Source: Lepas anatifera (taxonomy: Eukaryota; Arthropoda; Thecostraca; Lepadidae). Taken from it: DNA of 64,000 bases. Position numbers and translations under genes: made by a program. This document shows, in pieces, positions 35,750 to 46,100 of the stretch. The stretch covers positions 434,001 through 498,000 of the forward strand of contig JAOTON010000200.1 in the NCBI GenBank assembly GCA_034440635.1, given 5' to 3'. The notes beneath the pieces were generated by a model. The model was not told the DNA's origin and ran no database searches. It saw only the letters and a program-made list of their open reading frames with translations. How positions within the stretch are numbered: position 1 is the stretch's first letter; every line of letters begins with the position of its first letter.

Positions 35750-37400
35750 ATCCACACTTTCGGGGGCCCTCCGAAATCACCATTTGGAGGCCCCTAAAAT
35801 AATTGCTCCCCTAAACCAATACTCCGGAGCCCCTTGATACTGATGCCCGGGGGTCCTATGACCAAGCTCAGGGTCCCACTTAGATCAGGCTCAGGGGCAC
35901 CCTTAGACCCATGCTCGCGCTTTTCTCAGGAGTAACTCGACACCGATGTTCCGGGGCCCTCAAGATCAATATTTCGAGCCCCCCCGAGACTAATGCTTGG
36001 TACTCTGGAGCCCCTCGATGCCGATGCTCAGGGGTCCTGAACCCAGGTCTGGGGGCCCCTGGGACCAAACTCTGGGTCTCATGAGGCCGATGCTCGTGCT
36101 TCACTCATGAGTCCCTTGATATCAATAGTCGGGGGCACCCCGAGGGGATCCTGAACCCCTGAGACCAAGCTCGGGGGCCACTGAGACCAAGCTCGAGGGT
36201 ACCCTGAGACCAAGCACGGATGCTCCTGAGACCAAGCTCGAGGGCCCCCTGACACCAAGCTCGGGAATTCCTTGAGACCAAGCTCGAGACCCCGTGAGAC
36301 CAAGATCGAAAGGCCCGTGAGACCAAACATCGAAAGGCCCATGAGACCAAGCTTGCCCTCCTGAGACCAAGCTCGGTTGTCTCCTGAGACCAAGCTCACG
36401 GGCCCCCGAGATCAATATTCGGTATTCCAGAGCCCTCGATACCGATGATCGGGGGCCCCCTGAGACGAAGCTCGGAAGACCCGTGAGACCAAGCTCGGGG
36501 CCCCTGATTCCAAGTTCAGGGGTCCCCTGAGACCACGCTCGGGGGGCCCTGAGACCAAGCTCTGGGGCACCCTGAGACCAAAATCGAAAGGCCCGTGAGA
36601 CCAAGATCGAAAGGTTCGTGAGTCCGAGCTCAGGGGGCCCCTGAGACCAAGCTCAGGCGTTCCCTGAGACCAAGCTCGGAGGGCCCCTGACACCGAGCTC
36701 AGGGCCCCTGAGACAAAGCTCGGGGGCGCTGAGACCAAGCTCGGTGGCCCTCTGAGACCAAGATCAGGGCCCCCGAGACCAATGCTCATGTTTTCCAGTG
36801 CATACGGTCAGCCTTATGCATCAGATGCCCTCGGATGCCCCCTGAAACCAAGCTCGAGGGCCCCTGACACTAAGCTCGGGGAGAGGAGGGCCTGAGACCA
36901 AGCTTGGGGACATCCCTGAGGCCAAGCTCGGGGGTCCCCTGAGACCAAGCTCGGGGGCCTGAGACCAAGCTCGGGGGTTATCTGAGACCAAGCTCGGAGG
37001 GCTCCCTGACACCAAGCTCGGGGGCCCCTGAGACCAAGCTCAGGGGCCCTGAGACCAAACTCGAAAGGCCCCTGAGACCAAGCTCGGGAGCTCCCTGAGA
37101 CCAAGCTCGGAGGGCCCCCAGACACCAAGCTCAGGGCCCCTGAGACCAAGCTCGGGGGCCCCTGAGACCAAAATCGAAAGGCCCGTGAGACCGAGCTCGG
37201 GGAGGAGGGGCCCTGAGACCAAGCTTGGGGGCCCTGAGGCCAAGCTCGGGACCGCCTGAGACTGAGCGCAGGGGTCCCCCAAGATCAATATTTGGTACTC
37301 TGGAGCCCTCGATACCGATTGTCGGGGGCCTCCTGAGACCAAGCTCGGGAGCCCCCCCCCACCGAGACCAAGCTCAGTGGCTCCCGAGATCAATTTTTGT
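35750..37400. repeat. Satellite-like array, CTGAGACCAAGCTCGGGGGCCC type
   Basis: Many tandem units close to TGAGACCAAGCTCGGGGGCC (about 22 bases plus variable C/G runs), more uniform than the preceding array. On the minus strand it opens frames with a repeating ELGLRGP/AWSQG pattern; these are not genes. Confidence 0.9.
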
Positions 37401-37482
37401 GTTTTTAGTGCATAAGGTCAGCCCAAGGGGGTCCGCGGACCCCAAGGACCCCCCCTTCCCTGGCTACACCACTGTCAGAACA

Positions 37483-38098
37483 TCTCAAGGGACCCATTCA
37501 AGCTCACGGCCGCCAGGTCAGTGGCTGTAAAGCCTTATAGGGGTCCCAGACCATCTCAGGGGCCCTCAGTTCAACACAGGGGCCCATATTAGCTCTGATG
37601 ACCAGATAAACTTAAGGGCCCGGATCATCCAGGGGCCCCTTGTCGGCATATTTTGGGTTTCAGAACAGTTCAGGGTTTCAATTAAAGCTTATAACAGAAT
37701 TTCAGAGCATGGGCCCTATTCCTGTGCAGGGGTCTCAGATAAATTTAGGGTCTTCTGTGCGTCACAGGGGATCCAGATTAGCACAAGGGACAATATTAAC
37801 TTTACCGTCCCAGCTCAGCTCAGGGGCCCCCCAGGTCGGTGGATATAGGTTTTGGCCAACTCACGGGGCCCTGTTCAAGGTTACGGCTCCTAGCTCAGTT
37901 TAGACATCCTAGAACAGTTAATGCTGCCCAAACCAGCTCCGGGGCGCTCAGTTCAGCTCAAAGAGCCCAGATTAGCTCGTATGGTATCAGAGGCCAGTTC
38001 AGGGGCCCCGAGAAGCTCAGGGGGCCTTAAAATCAACTCATAGGACCTCAACTTAGTTTAGGGGCACAAGTAAGTTTAACGGGGTTCCAGGGCAAGGG
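37483..38098. repeat. Satellite-like array, AGCTCAGGGGCCC type (right part)
   Basis: Continuation of the array at 32892-33463, separated from it by the nested element and its target duplication. Confidence 0.75.
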
Positions 38099-38238
38099 CA
38101 AGCTATCGGGCCAGTTTGAGTTTCTCGCTTGATATTACAGTTGTTGATATTCTTACCTCCGTTGCGGGGGCCCATCACAGAAAAGTGGGGGGCCAGTGGC
38201 CCCCTGGCCCCCCCGGTTCCTACGCCTATGCCTCACCC

Positions 38239-38635
38239 ATCACTGATATGCTAAGTCAGTAACTGAATTGATAACCCTTTAACATGGTGGATACCACTAC
38301 AGGGGCAGCATTTACACGAGCGGCTTGTATTAGCAAGCGCAGGGTTGACTAACATGCAAAGGCAGAATTCGCTTTTTTGTGGCAAGTTGGAAGATTGGGT
38401 TTCAGCACAAATAGCTGCTGTTTTCTTCTGGAATCAACTACTATCTTTTTAGAACACCAGGTCGAGTGTTGTCTTCAAACCCCACTCATCACGGTGCTGG
38501 ACAGGTGCTTGCTTGTTCTGCCGAGTGCGCTAAGTGTGCGTTAAGCAACAAAGGAAGTGGGTTTAAATGCCACGCTGAATTTGGTGTTCTAAAAAAGATG
38601 GCAGTTGAGTCAAAATGAAACAACAGCTACTTCGT
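38239..38635 (-). other. Probable 5' region of the minus-strand LINE, or plain intron
   Basis: If elements 1 and its target duplication are removed, the minus-strand reading ATGGGTGAGGTATTGGC joins the LINE ORF1 start (about 38241) to its body at 31720. The bases upstream of this start (minus strand), up to the third hAT-like element, may be LINE 5' untranslated region. No other feature seen. Confidence 0.4.
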
Positions 38636-38643
38636 GCTGCATC

Positions 38644-39750
38644 CAGTGGCGCAGCCAGGGGGGCACAGGGGCACGTGCCCCCCATCGGTGCCGGGGTGCC
38701 CTTTTGATTGCCAGGTTGTGTGCCCTTTTTTGGCCGTGCCGCTCGAAATTTAGTGCCCTACGTCGTTGAGCCTAGATGGAACTAGACTACATTTAGCGAT
38801 TTGAACTATTGTTTGACAATTAAGTGCCTTTTTGGTCAGTTAGGGCATTCTGTCGCCTTTCCAAGCACCCAGGAAGAGTATAGGCACGTAATCCGTTTCC
38901 AAATAATGCCTCATCGTCGCCAATAATCGTATGGGCAGAGCTAAACTGGTGCCCCTTGAGCTCATCTGGTGCCCCCTGAGCGCTGGTCTTGAACCCTGGA
39001 ACTGATCATGTGCCTTCTGAGCTGATCTGATGCCCTCGTAGTCAATCTGGTGCCCCCCCTGAGAAAATAATTGTGCCTTCTGAATCTATATAATGCTCTC
39101 TGAGTTAGTCTGATGCCTCCGAGCTTGCCTGGTGCCCTATTAGCTGTTTTAGTGCCCCTTGAGCTGATCCGGGCCCCTGAACTTATCTAATGCCTCCCGT
39201 AGTTTATCTGCTGTCCAGGGCCGCAGCCAGGGGTCACAGGGGGGCACGTGCCCCCATCGGTGCCGGGTGCCCTTTTTGATTGCCAGGTGGTGTACCCCCT
39301 TTGGGCCGTGCCGCTCGAAATTTAGTGCCCTACGCCGTTGAACCTAGATGGAACTAGGCCACATTTAGCGATTTCAACTATTGTTTAACAATTAAGTGCC
39401 TTTTTGGTCAGCTAAAGCATTCTGTCGCCTTTCCAAGCACCCAGGAAGAGTATAGGCACGTAATCCGTTTCCAGATAATGCCTCATCGTCGCCAATAATC
39501 GTACGGGTGGAGCTCATCTGGTGCCCCCTGGAGATGATCATGTGCCTTCTGAGCTGATCTGATGCCCTCGTAGTCAATCTGGTGCGCCCCCTCCCCTGAA
39601 TAAATAATTGTGCCTTCTGAACCTGTAATGCTCTCTAAGTTAGTCTGATGCCCCCGAGCTTGCCTGCTGCCCGATTAGCTGTTTTATTGCCCCTTGAGCT
39701 GATCCGGGCCCCTGAACTTATTTAATGCCTCCCGTAGCTGATCTACTGTC
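38644..39750. repeat. Two tandem left-end units of hAT-like element 3
   Basis: Units 38644-39215 (572 bp) and 39216-39750 (535 bp) align with each other and with the sequence from 39751. Each begins with a copy of the terminal repeat and ends in CTGAGCTGATC-type array. Confidence 0.85.
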
Positions 39751-40039
39751 CAGGGGTGCAGCCAGGAAGGCACAGGGGGCACGTGCCCCCATCACTGCCA
39801 GGGTGCCCTTTTGATTGCCAGGTGGTGTACCCAATTTGGGCCGTGCCGCTCGAAATTTAGAGCCCTAGCCGTTGAACCTAGATTTAACTGGACTGCATGT
39901 AGCGATTGAAACTATTTTTGGCCAACTTTATACCTTTCTCGGTCAGCTAGGGCATTTTGTCGCCTTTCCAAGCACCCGGGAAGAGTATGGGCACCTAGTA
40001 TGTGTCTACCTATTGCATCATCGTCGCCAATAATCGTAC

Positions 40040-41760
40040 GGGTGAAGCCAATCTGGTGCTCCTTGAGCTCATCTCGTGGCCCATTGAGCTGATTACTTGC
40101 CCTCTAAGCTAATCTGGTGCCCCTGAGTCAATCGAGTGCCCCACTGAGCAAATAATTGTGCCTCCTGAACCTATATAATGCTCTCTGAGTTAGTCTAATG
40201 CTTCCGAGCTTGTTTGGTGCCCTGATAGCTGATTTAGTGCCCCTTGAGCTGATTCGGGCCCCCGAGCTGATATCATGCCTCCCCAAGTTTATTCTGTATC
40301 CTAAGTCAATATGGTGCCTCTTCAGCTGATTAGGTGCCCCCTCAACTGATTATTGATGTCTCCTTAGATGGTCTGGTCCCCCCCCTGAGCTGGTTTGGTG
40401 GGTCCTGAGTCCACCTTGTGTCCCCTGAGCTGTTATGTTGCTCCCTGAGCTGATTTAGGCTCCTGCCATAGTCTGGGGGGCTGGGAGCTGATCTGGACCC
40501 CGAGCGGATCGATCGGTGCCACCTGAGCCGCACTAATGCCCCTTAGTCGATCTGGTACCTCCTGAGCCCATATGATGCCCCCCTGAGAAATCTGGTGCCC
40601 TTTCAGCTGATCTGGGCCTCCTTACGTGATTTCATGAGCAGATCTAAAGCCCTGAGCTGAGCTGGGCCCACAGAGGCTGATGAGGGCCCCTGAGATGGTA
40701 TGGGCTTATGAGCTGATTAAGTGCCTCCTGACTTGATCTGGTATTCCCAAGCTGGTCGGGGACCACTGATCTGATTGTTTGTCGCCGGAGCTGATCTGGT
40801 GCCCTATGGGCATCTGTTGTCCCCTGAGCAGCTCTGGGGCTTTTGAACTGATTGGGCCCGGAGCTGGTGAGGGATCCCTGAGCTGATTTAGTGCCCCTGA
40901 CTTGAACATGCCCCCTGTGCTGATCGATCTGGTGCACCCTGAGCAGATATACTGCCTCCTGAACTTAACTAATGCCCCCTGAGTCGATCTGGAGCCTGCT
41001 GAGTCATCAGTGTGTCTCCTGGGCCCATCTTATTCCCTCTGAGCTAGTCTGGTGCCCCATGGATAATATTATGCCCTTTAAGCTGACCCGGGCCTCCTAG
41101 GTTAATTACGTGATTTCCTGAGCAGCTCCCAGGCCTTGAGCTGAGCTGGGCCCACAGAGGTTGGTGAGGGTCCCTGAGATGGTATGGGGCTCCTGAGCTG
41201 ATTAAGTGCCTCCTGACTTGATCTGGTATTCCCGAACTGATCTGGGCCCCGAGCAGGTCGGGGACCACTGATTTGATTGTTTGTCCCCTAGGCTGATCTG
41301 GTGCCCTATGGGCCGATCTGGTGTCCCCTGAGCAGCTCTGGGGCTTTTGAACTGCTTGGGCCCCGAGCTGGTGAGGGATTCCTGAGCTGAATTAGTGCCC
41401 CTGACTTGATCTTGCCCCGTGACCTGACTTGAGGCCCCTGAACTGATCTGGGGCCCCAAGAGCTGATCTGGGGCCCAAGAGCGGATCTAGGTTTTGAGGG
41501 TACCCTGAGCTGGTCCGTGCGCTGAGCTTGTGAGAGCCCCTTAAGTTGGCTTGAGGCCCCTTGAAGTGATCTGGCGCCTTAAACTGTTCTGGGGCTTCTT
41601 GAACTGGTTTAAGGCCCCATGAGTCTATCTGTGGCCCATTGAGCTAGTCTGATGACCTCATCTCTGGGACCAATGAGCTAGTCTAGTCCCTGGGTGAAGC
41701 ATGAGCTGCTCTGTGGCCCTGATCTACATCAGGGACCCCTGAGATGATTTTGAATAGATA
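40040..41760. repeat. Satellite-like array, CTGAGCTGATCTGGTGCCCC type
   Basis: Irregular units of about 20-30 bases. A larger duplication is also visible: 40610-40880 and 41090-41360 share the order CTGAGCTGAGCTGGGCCCACAGAGG ... CTGACTTGATCTGGTATTCCC. Confidence 0.85.
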
Positions 41761-41925
41761 GATTATAAGAACACAAGGCCAACTCCCATCATCTTGGGGC
41801 GGGGTCACTGAGCTAGTCTATTCCCTGGAGGCACATCTGGGGGGATGGGGGAAGTTGCTCTGGAGGCCTCTGATCCACACTTGGGGGCCCCAGAGCTGGT
41901 CTTGAATAGATTGGGAATAAGAACC

Positions 41926-42523
41926 TGTGACGACTTTCCTTTAACTTGTGGTTTTCTTTGGACAGAGCATGGGGTCTGCATGGTGCTGCATGGGCCTGCA
42001 TCGCGGGAGCATACGCTTTGATTGAGCAAGCTAAATGTTTGTTATATGTCAGAAACGTGCTTGAAGTATGATGAGCGAAGTCTGAGCTACACTACCAACG
42101 GAGCGGATAACCATTGGTACGTGCATACGCTGACATGTTTATTTGTGCTGCCACTAGGCACGTTTGCTTGATTCTTCTCCCTCTGTCCCTTTGTAAGTTT
42201 ACCTAAGCACGGTAAGCTCGTGATGTTGACGCTAGCTTGCATAATTGCCTGTTCACTGCCTTGCTGCTAGTGCTGCTAGTGCTGCTAATGGCCCGCGTTT
42301 GTGACCGATTATGCTTATTTCCGCTTGTAATGTTTGCTTGTTTGCTGCTGTTGCAGAAACCGCACCAGAAACACACTGCCTGCCAAATCATTGTACACCA
42401 TTTACTCACCCTGTGTCACACACTTCAATTCACGTCTTTCATATTCCGGATATTTGTTGGACAAATACATCCTTATTCATTCCTCAGATGCGTGTTTTCG
42501 GACGGCTGTCGTTGGTAGTAACA
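41926..42523 (+). repeat. 5' LTR of BEL/Pao retrotransposon
   Basis: A 598-bp direct repeat starting TGTGACGACT and ending TAGTAACA, with TG...CA borders. No difference from 48696-49293 was seen on reading both through. The element is flanked by AGAACC at 41920-41925 and 49294-49299, the target duplication. A candidate primer-binding site beginning TGGTTCCCTTTGAG lies at 42531, a few bases inside the element. Confidence 0.95.
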
Positions 42524-42640
42524 GTTTCAATGGTTCCCTTTGAGTTCACTGCATAGTGTATATCCCACATACTCTTGTTGCAGCAAGAAGTTATCCTTCT
42601 TTCAGTTGCCACTAGAATTGCCTCCCTTTGAGCTCATAAT

Positions 42641-43177
42641 ATGGCTGAAAACTTGAAGGAAAGAAGGAAGAGGATACTTACATCTTTGACAAGAACCCGG
42701 AGAAATGTTTATGTTCTTATCGATAGCAGGGGAAGTAGGTCACAGGTAGCCTCATATTTGCCAGAACTGAGCAAAATCATCAGTGAGCTTGAAGAGGTGA
42801 ATGACAAGTTTTCAGAATACCTGGTGACTGAGGACGAAAAGGCAAAGGCTTCTCAGTATTTCACGAATGCAGAAGAGCAATACCAAGAAGCCATTACTAG
42901 GATTCAAGGCTACTTGACATCACGGAAAGATGAACCCCCTTCAGTGGCATCTGACAGTCTAAGCCAGGCATCCAAAGCCTCTCAAGGATCTGCGGCCTCA
43001 CGAAGTGCTGGAAATATCTGCGAAGGTAAAACAGCTGGAGACATCTCTTCTAGAGAAGCGTTTAAAGCAGGAGCGTCAGGAACGAGAGATGCAGCAGAGA
43101 CGAAAACTACAGGAAGCGAAGGATGCTCAAGCTGTTGCGGAACTGCATGCACGACTAACCAAGGCTGCGGAAGATGA
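42641..43177 (+). CDS. BEL/Pao Gag N-terminal frame
   Basis: It starts at an ATG 117 bases after the LTR and opens MAENLKERRKRILTSLTRTR. Charged, probably helical, with a heptad-like stretch (ELSKIISELEEVNDKF), as expected for the N-terminal coiled part of BEL Gag. From about 43000 this frame loses sense (tail GSEGCSSCCGTACTTNQGC). The natural continuation lies in the +1 frame, where VLEISAKVKQLE begins. The two frames overlap for 173 bases. Either a +1 programmed shift or a one-base insertion explains this; BEL elements usually have one continuous frame, so a mutation is somewhat likelier. Confidence 0.75.
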   Translation: MAENLKERRKRILTSLTRTRRNVYVLIDSRGSRSQVASYLPELSKIISELEEVNDKFSEYLVTEDEKAKASQYFTNAEEQYQEAITRIQGYLTSRKDEPPSVASDSLSQASKASQGSAASRSAGNICEGKTAGDISSREAFKAGASGTRDAAETKTTGSEGCSSCCGTACTTNQGCGR

Positions 43178-46100
43178 CCTCTCATGGGAGAGAAGGAACG
43201 ATTTTACAGAAGAAGGTGCTGGTGAAAATCAACCTTCTGCGACAGCAGGTCAGCTGCAAGGCGTCCCACCTAGCTCTACTTTGGTGCATAGTCTGCCTCG
43301 TCTGACCCTACCAAAGTTCACAGGCGAGCCAGGGGAGTGGCCGAGATGGTATGCTCTTTTCAAGACGCTTGTACATGATCAAGTATCTTTAACACAGACC
43401 GAAAAGATGCTGCACCTGCAATCCTCAGTGGTAGGTATAGCACAGCACACGATTGCTGGGATGATGTGTGAGGGAGCCTTGTACGAGGAGGCGCTCAGGA
43501 CCCTGAGGGATCGCTTTGGACGGGAGGAGGATGTAATCCATTCCTGTTTGGAGAAAGTCTTCTCCTGTCCGCCCCCGATGGAACTGGATCCAGTTAGCCT
43601 TGAAAGGTTCCATGCCTCAGTGCACTGTGCAGTCACGGTGTTTCAGAACCTGGGATATCGGGGGGATCTTGAGAGCTTTGAAAATCTCCGCAGAATCGTA
43701 GAGAAGCTCCCTTCTTGTATGAGACGAGACTGGGGGGAGCATGTCCTGGACATGGAACCAACAAGACCCAGTCTTGTGAGTTTTGATGATTGGTTGCGCC
43801 GGCAGGTACGAATTTCACTGAACTATGCCAGAGTGAATCCCGACCCAAGGCAGCCAGCAGGTTCAACGAGGAGACCACCTCAACGTCCACGTGCAGAGAC
43901 TCGACCCGCACAGAGAACTACACTGAAGATCAGTGCGTCAGCTGAAAAACCCGAGTGCTTCTGCCAGGAGAGGGAGCATTGGTTAAATGAATGTCCTATG
44001 TTCCTCGAGCTGTCTCTGGATGAGAGAGCCCAAACTGTGGCAGATAACGGACGTTGCTTCTTCTGCTTGAGGAGCGGTCACATCTTAAGTCAGTGTGAGT
44101 CTGCTAAGCCCTGCGGTCAGGAGGGTTGCAGGATGAGCCATCACAAAGTACTTCATGGCAGCAAGCGTGTGACGAGAAGGTACATGGGTGACGCAAGAGG
44201 CGACAGCTATAGAGAAGTAAATACATCTGACCGCGTCGTTGCTGCTTCATCGCGTTCAGACTCCAACACAACACTGCTGCAAGTTGTTCCCGTGCGAGTC
44301 GTCGGGACACAGGGGCAGACTAGAACTGTATGTGCGCTCCTGGATCCCGGATCTCAGACATCTCTGTGTTGTGAAGATGTTGTTGCCCGGCTTGGCTTAA
44401 AGGGGAAGAGACAGCCTCTATGTCTTCAAAATGTTGAGGGCGCTGGGGCAGTGCAGAACTGCCAAAGACTCTCCCTAGAACTTATGCCGGAAACAAGCGA
44501 TAAGAAGATCTCTGTACCGGAGGTTTTTGCTGTGAAGAGCATCAACTTAACGGTACCGCACATCCAGAAGAAGGGTTCCTGGGCTCACCTCAGGGACTTG
44601 AACGTACCAGATCTGTCTGGACAGAAGGTGGAGATGCTTCTGGGCGCAAATGTCCTGGAGGCTGTTTTGCAGCTGGAAGCAAAGGTGGGCCGGCCGGGAG
44701 AACCTGTAGCTATCCGCACAGCCTTTGGGTGGACCCTGACTGGCTCTGTGTCTTCTTGCGCCCCGGGTCATCTGAGGAGCGTGATGCTCTTGAGAAAGGC
44801 AGAGACGATTTCAGAATTGGTGCAAGACTGGTGGACGACGGAAGGATTTGGTTGCAAGTTTGATGGAGAGGCTCCACAGTCCCTAGAGGATGTCAGGGCT
44901 CTGAAGATTATGGAGGATACCACGAGAAAGGTGGATGGGCGCTATGAAGTTGGTCTTCTGTGGCGGGATGAAGAAATGAAAATGCCGGACAATTGGAACA
45001 TGGCGCACCATAGACTTCAACGTCTCGAGAGAAGCTTACGTCAACAGCCTGAGAAAGCCAAAGAATACGATGAAGCCTTGATGGGCTATGTGGAAAAGGG
45101 GCATGCACGCAAAATAGCCCTCTCAGAGCCAGAAAGCAAGAGTGTCAAGAGGTGGTACCTCCCTCATCATGCGGTCGTAAACCCCAACAAAGCTAAAGTG
45201 AGAGTGGTTTTCGACGCAGCAGCAGAATATGCTGGCACATCTCTGAACAGCGCACTACTCACAGGACCAGACATGTTACAAAACCTCGTGGGAGTTCTGC
45301 TGAGGTTTAGAGAGGAGCGTATAGCTCTGGTTGCCGACGTGGAACAAATGTTCCATCAAGTGCGCGTTCGAGAGGAGGACCAGCCGGCACTATCATTTCT
45401 ATGGAGGAATTTAAACCAACATCAACAGCCTGAAGCCTATCAAATGCAAGTCGTGATTTTCGGGGCCAAGTGTAGTCCTACTCTAGCCAACCATGTGCTA
45501 CAGAAGACAGCAGAAGATCACGGAACAGACCTTCCCGAATCCAGAGCAGCTGTGGAAGCCGTGAAGAACAATTTTTACATGGACGATTTTCTGAGGTCAG
45601 AGAAAAATGTACATGATGCAAAGAAAATGCAGAAAGAAGTCACCAAGCTAGTTTCTCAGGGTGGCTTCCGCCTAACCAAGTGGTTATCCAACAGAAGTGA
45701 AGTACTAGAGGACATAACGGAAGAAAGTAGAAGCCCATCTGCTTTGGATCTGACTAGTCTCGGGAAAGCCCCCGAGCGAGCTCTGGGTTGCGTATGGAAG
45801 CCCAACACCGATATGCTCGCTGTTAAGTCTTCACCAGTAGACGTGCCACCAACGAAACGAGGTGTTTTAAAGCGCGTTGCCATGATATTCGATCCACAAG
45901 GGTTCGTGTCCCCGGTTGTTTTGAGAGCGAAGCGCTTAGTACAACAGTTATGGAGTCTGAAGTATGGATGGGACGATCCTTTGCAGGGGTCTGAACTCGC
46001 AGCGTGGGAGACATGGATAACTGAACTGACAGATCTAGAAAGGATTGAAGTGCCGCGCTGCTTCAAAGCTGATATACCCGCTGATTTTGATGTCTCACGG

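Larger units (their letters stand above)
33472..37474. mobile_element. Large non-autonomous hAT-like element 2, nested in element 1
   Basis: The left end is CAGTGGCGTAGCCAGG (33472-33487) and the right end CCTGGCTACACCACTG (37459-37474), complementary at 15 of 16 bases. The perfect 8-bp target duplication TCAGAACA lies at 33464-33471 and 37475-37482. A second right-end-like block ending CCTTGGCTACACCACTA lies inside at about 35697-35747, so arrays occur before and after it. The 1-kb left part (33488-34480) is not repetitive but has no transposase. CAGTGGCGTAGCCAGG-like ends are common among animal hAT-type elements. Confidence 0.9.
31729..38230. mobile_element. Large non-autonomous hAT-like element 1, with nested element and satellite array
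   Basis: The left end CAGGGGCGTAGGAACGG and right end CCGGTTCCTACGCCTATG are inverted repeats. The perfect 8-bp target duplication CCTCACCC lies at 31721-31728 and 38231-38238. A second copy of the right end occurs inside at 32767-32891, matching 38099-38230 (CAAGCTATCGGGGCC ... TTGCGGGGGCCCA ... GGTTCCTATGCCTATG). Between the two right ends is an array of AGCTCAGGGGCCC-type units (32892-33463 and 37483-38098), broken by hAT-like element 2. A SINE sits at 32385-32550. No transposase frame was seen. Confidence 0.9.

Noticed and set aside
36079..37393. Long minus-strand open frames with repeating ELGLRGP/AWSQG-like peptides
   Set aside because: They are simple readings of the CTGAGACCAAGCTCGGGGGCC array; several frames are open at once and no start context or domain is present.
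32892..41760. CRISPR-like array
   Set aside because: Units vary in length and sequence, have no unique spacers, and lie within eukaryotic transposons.
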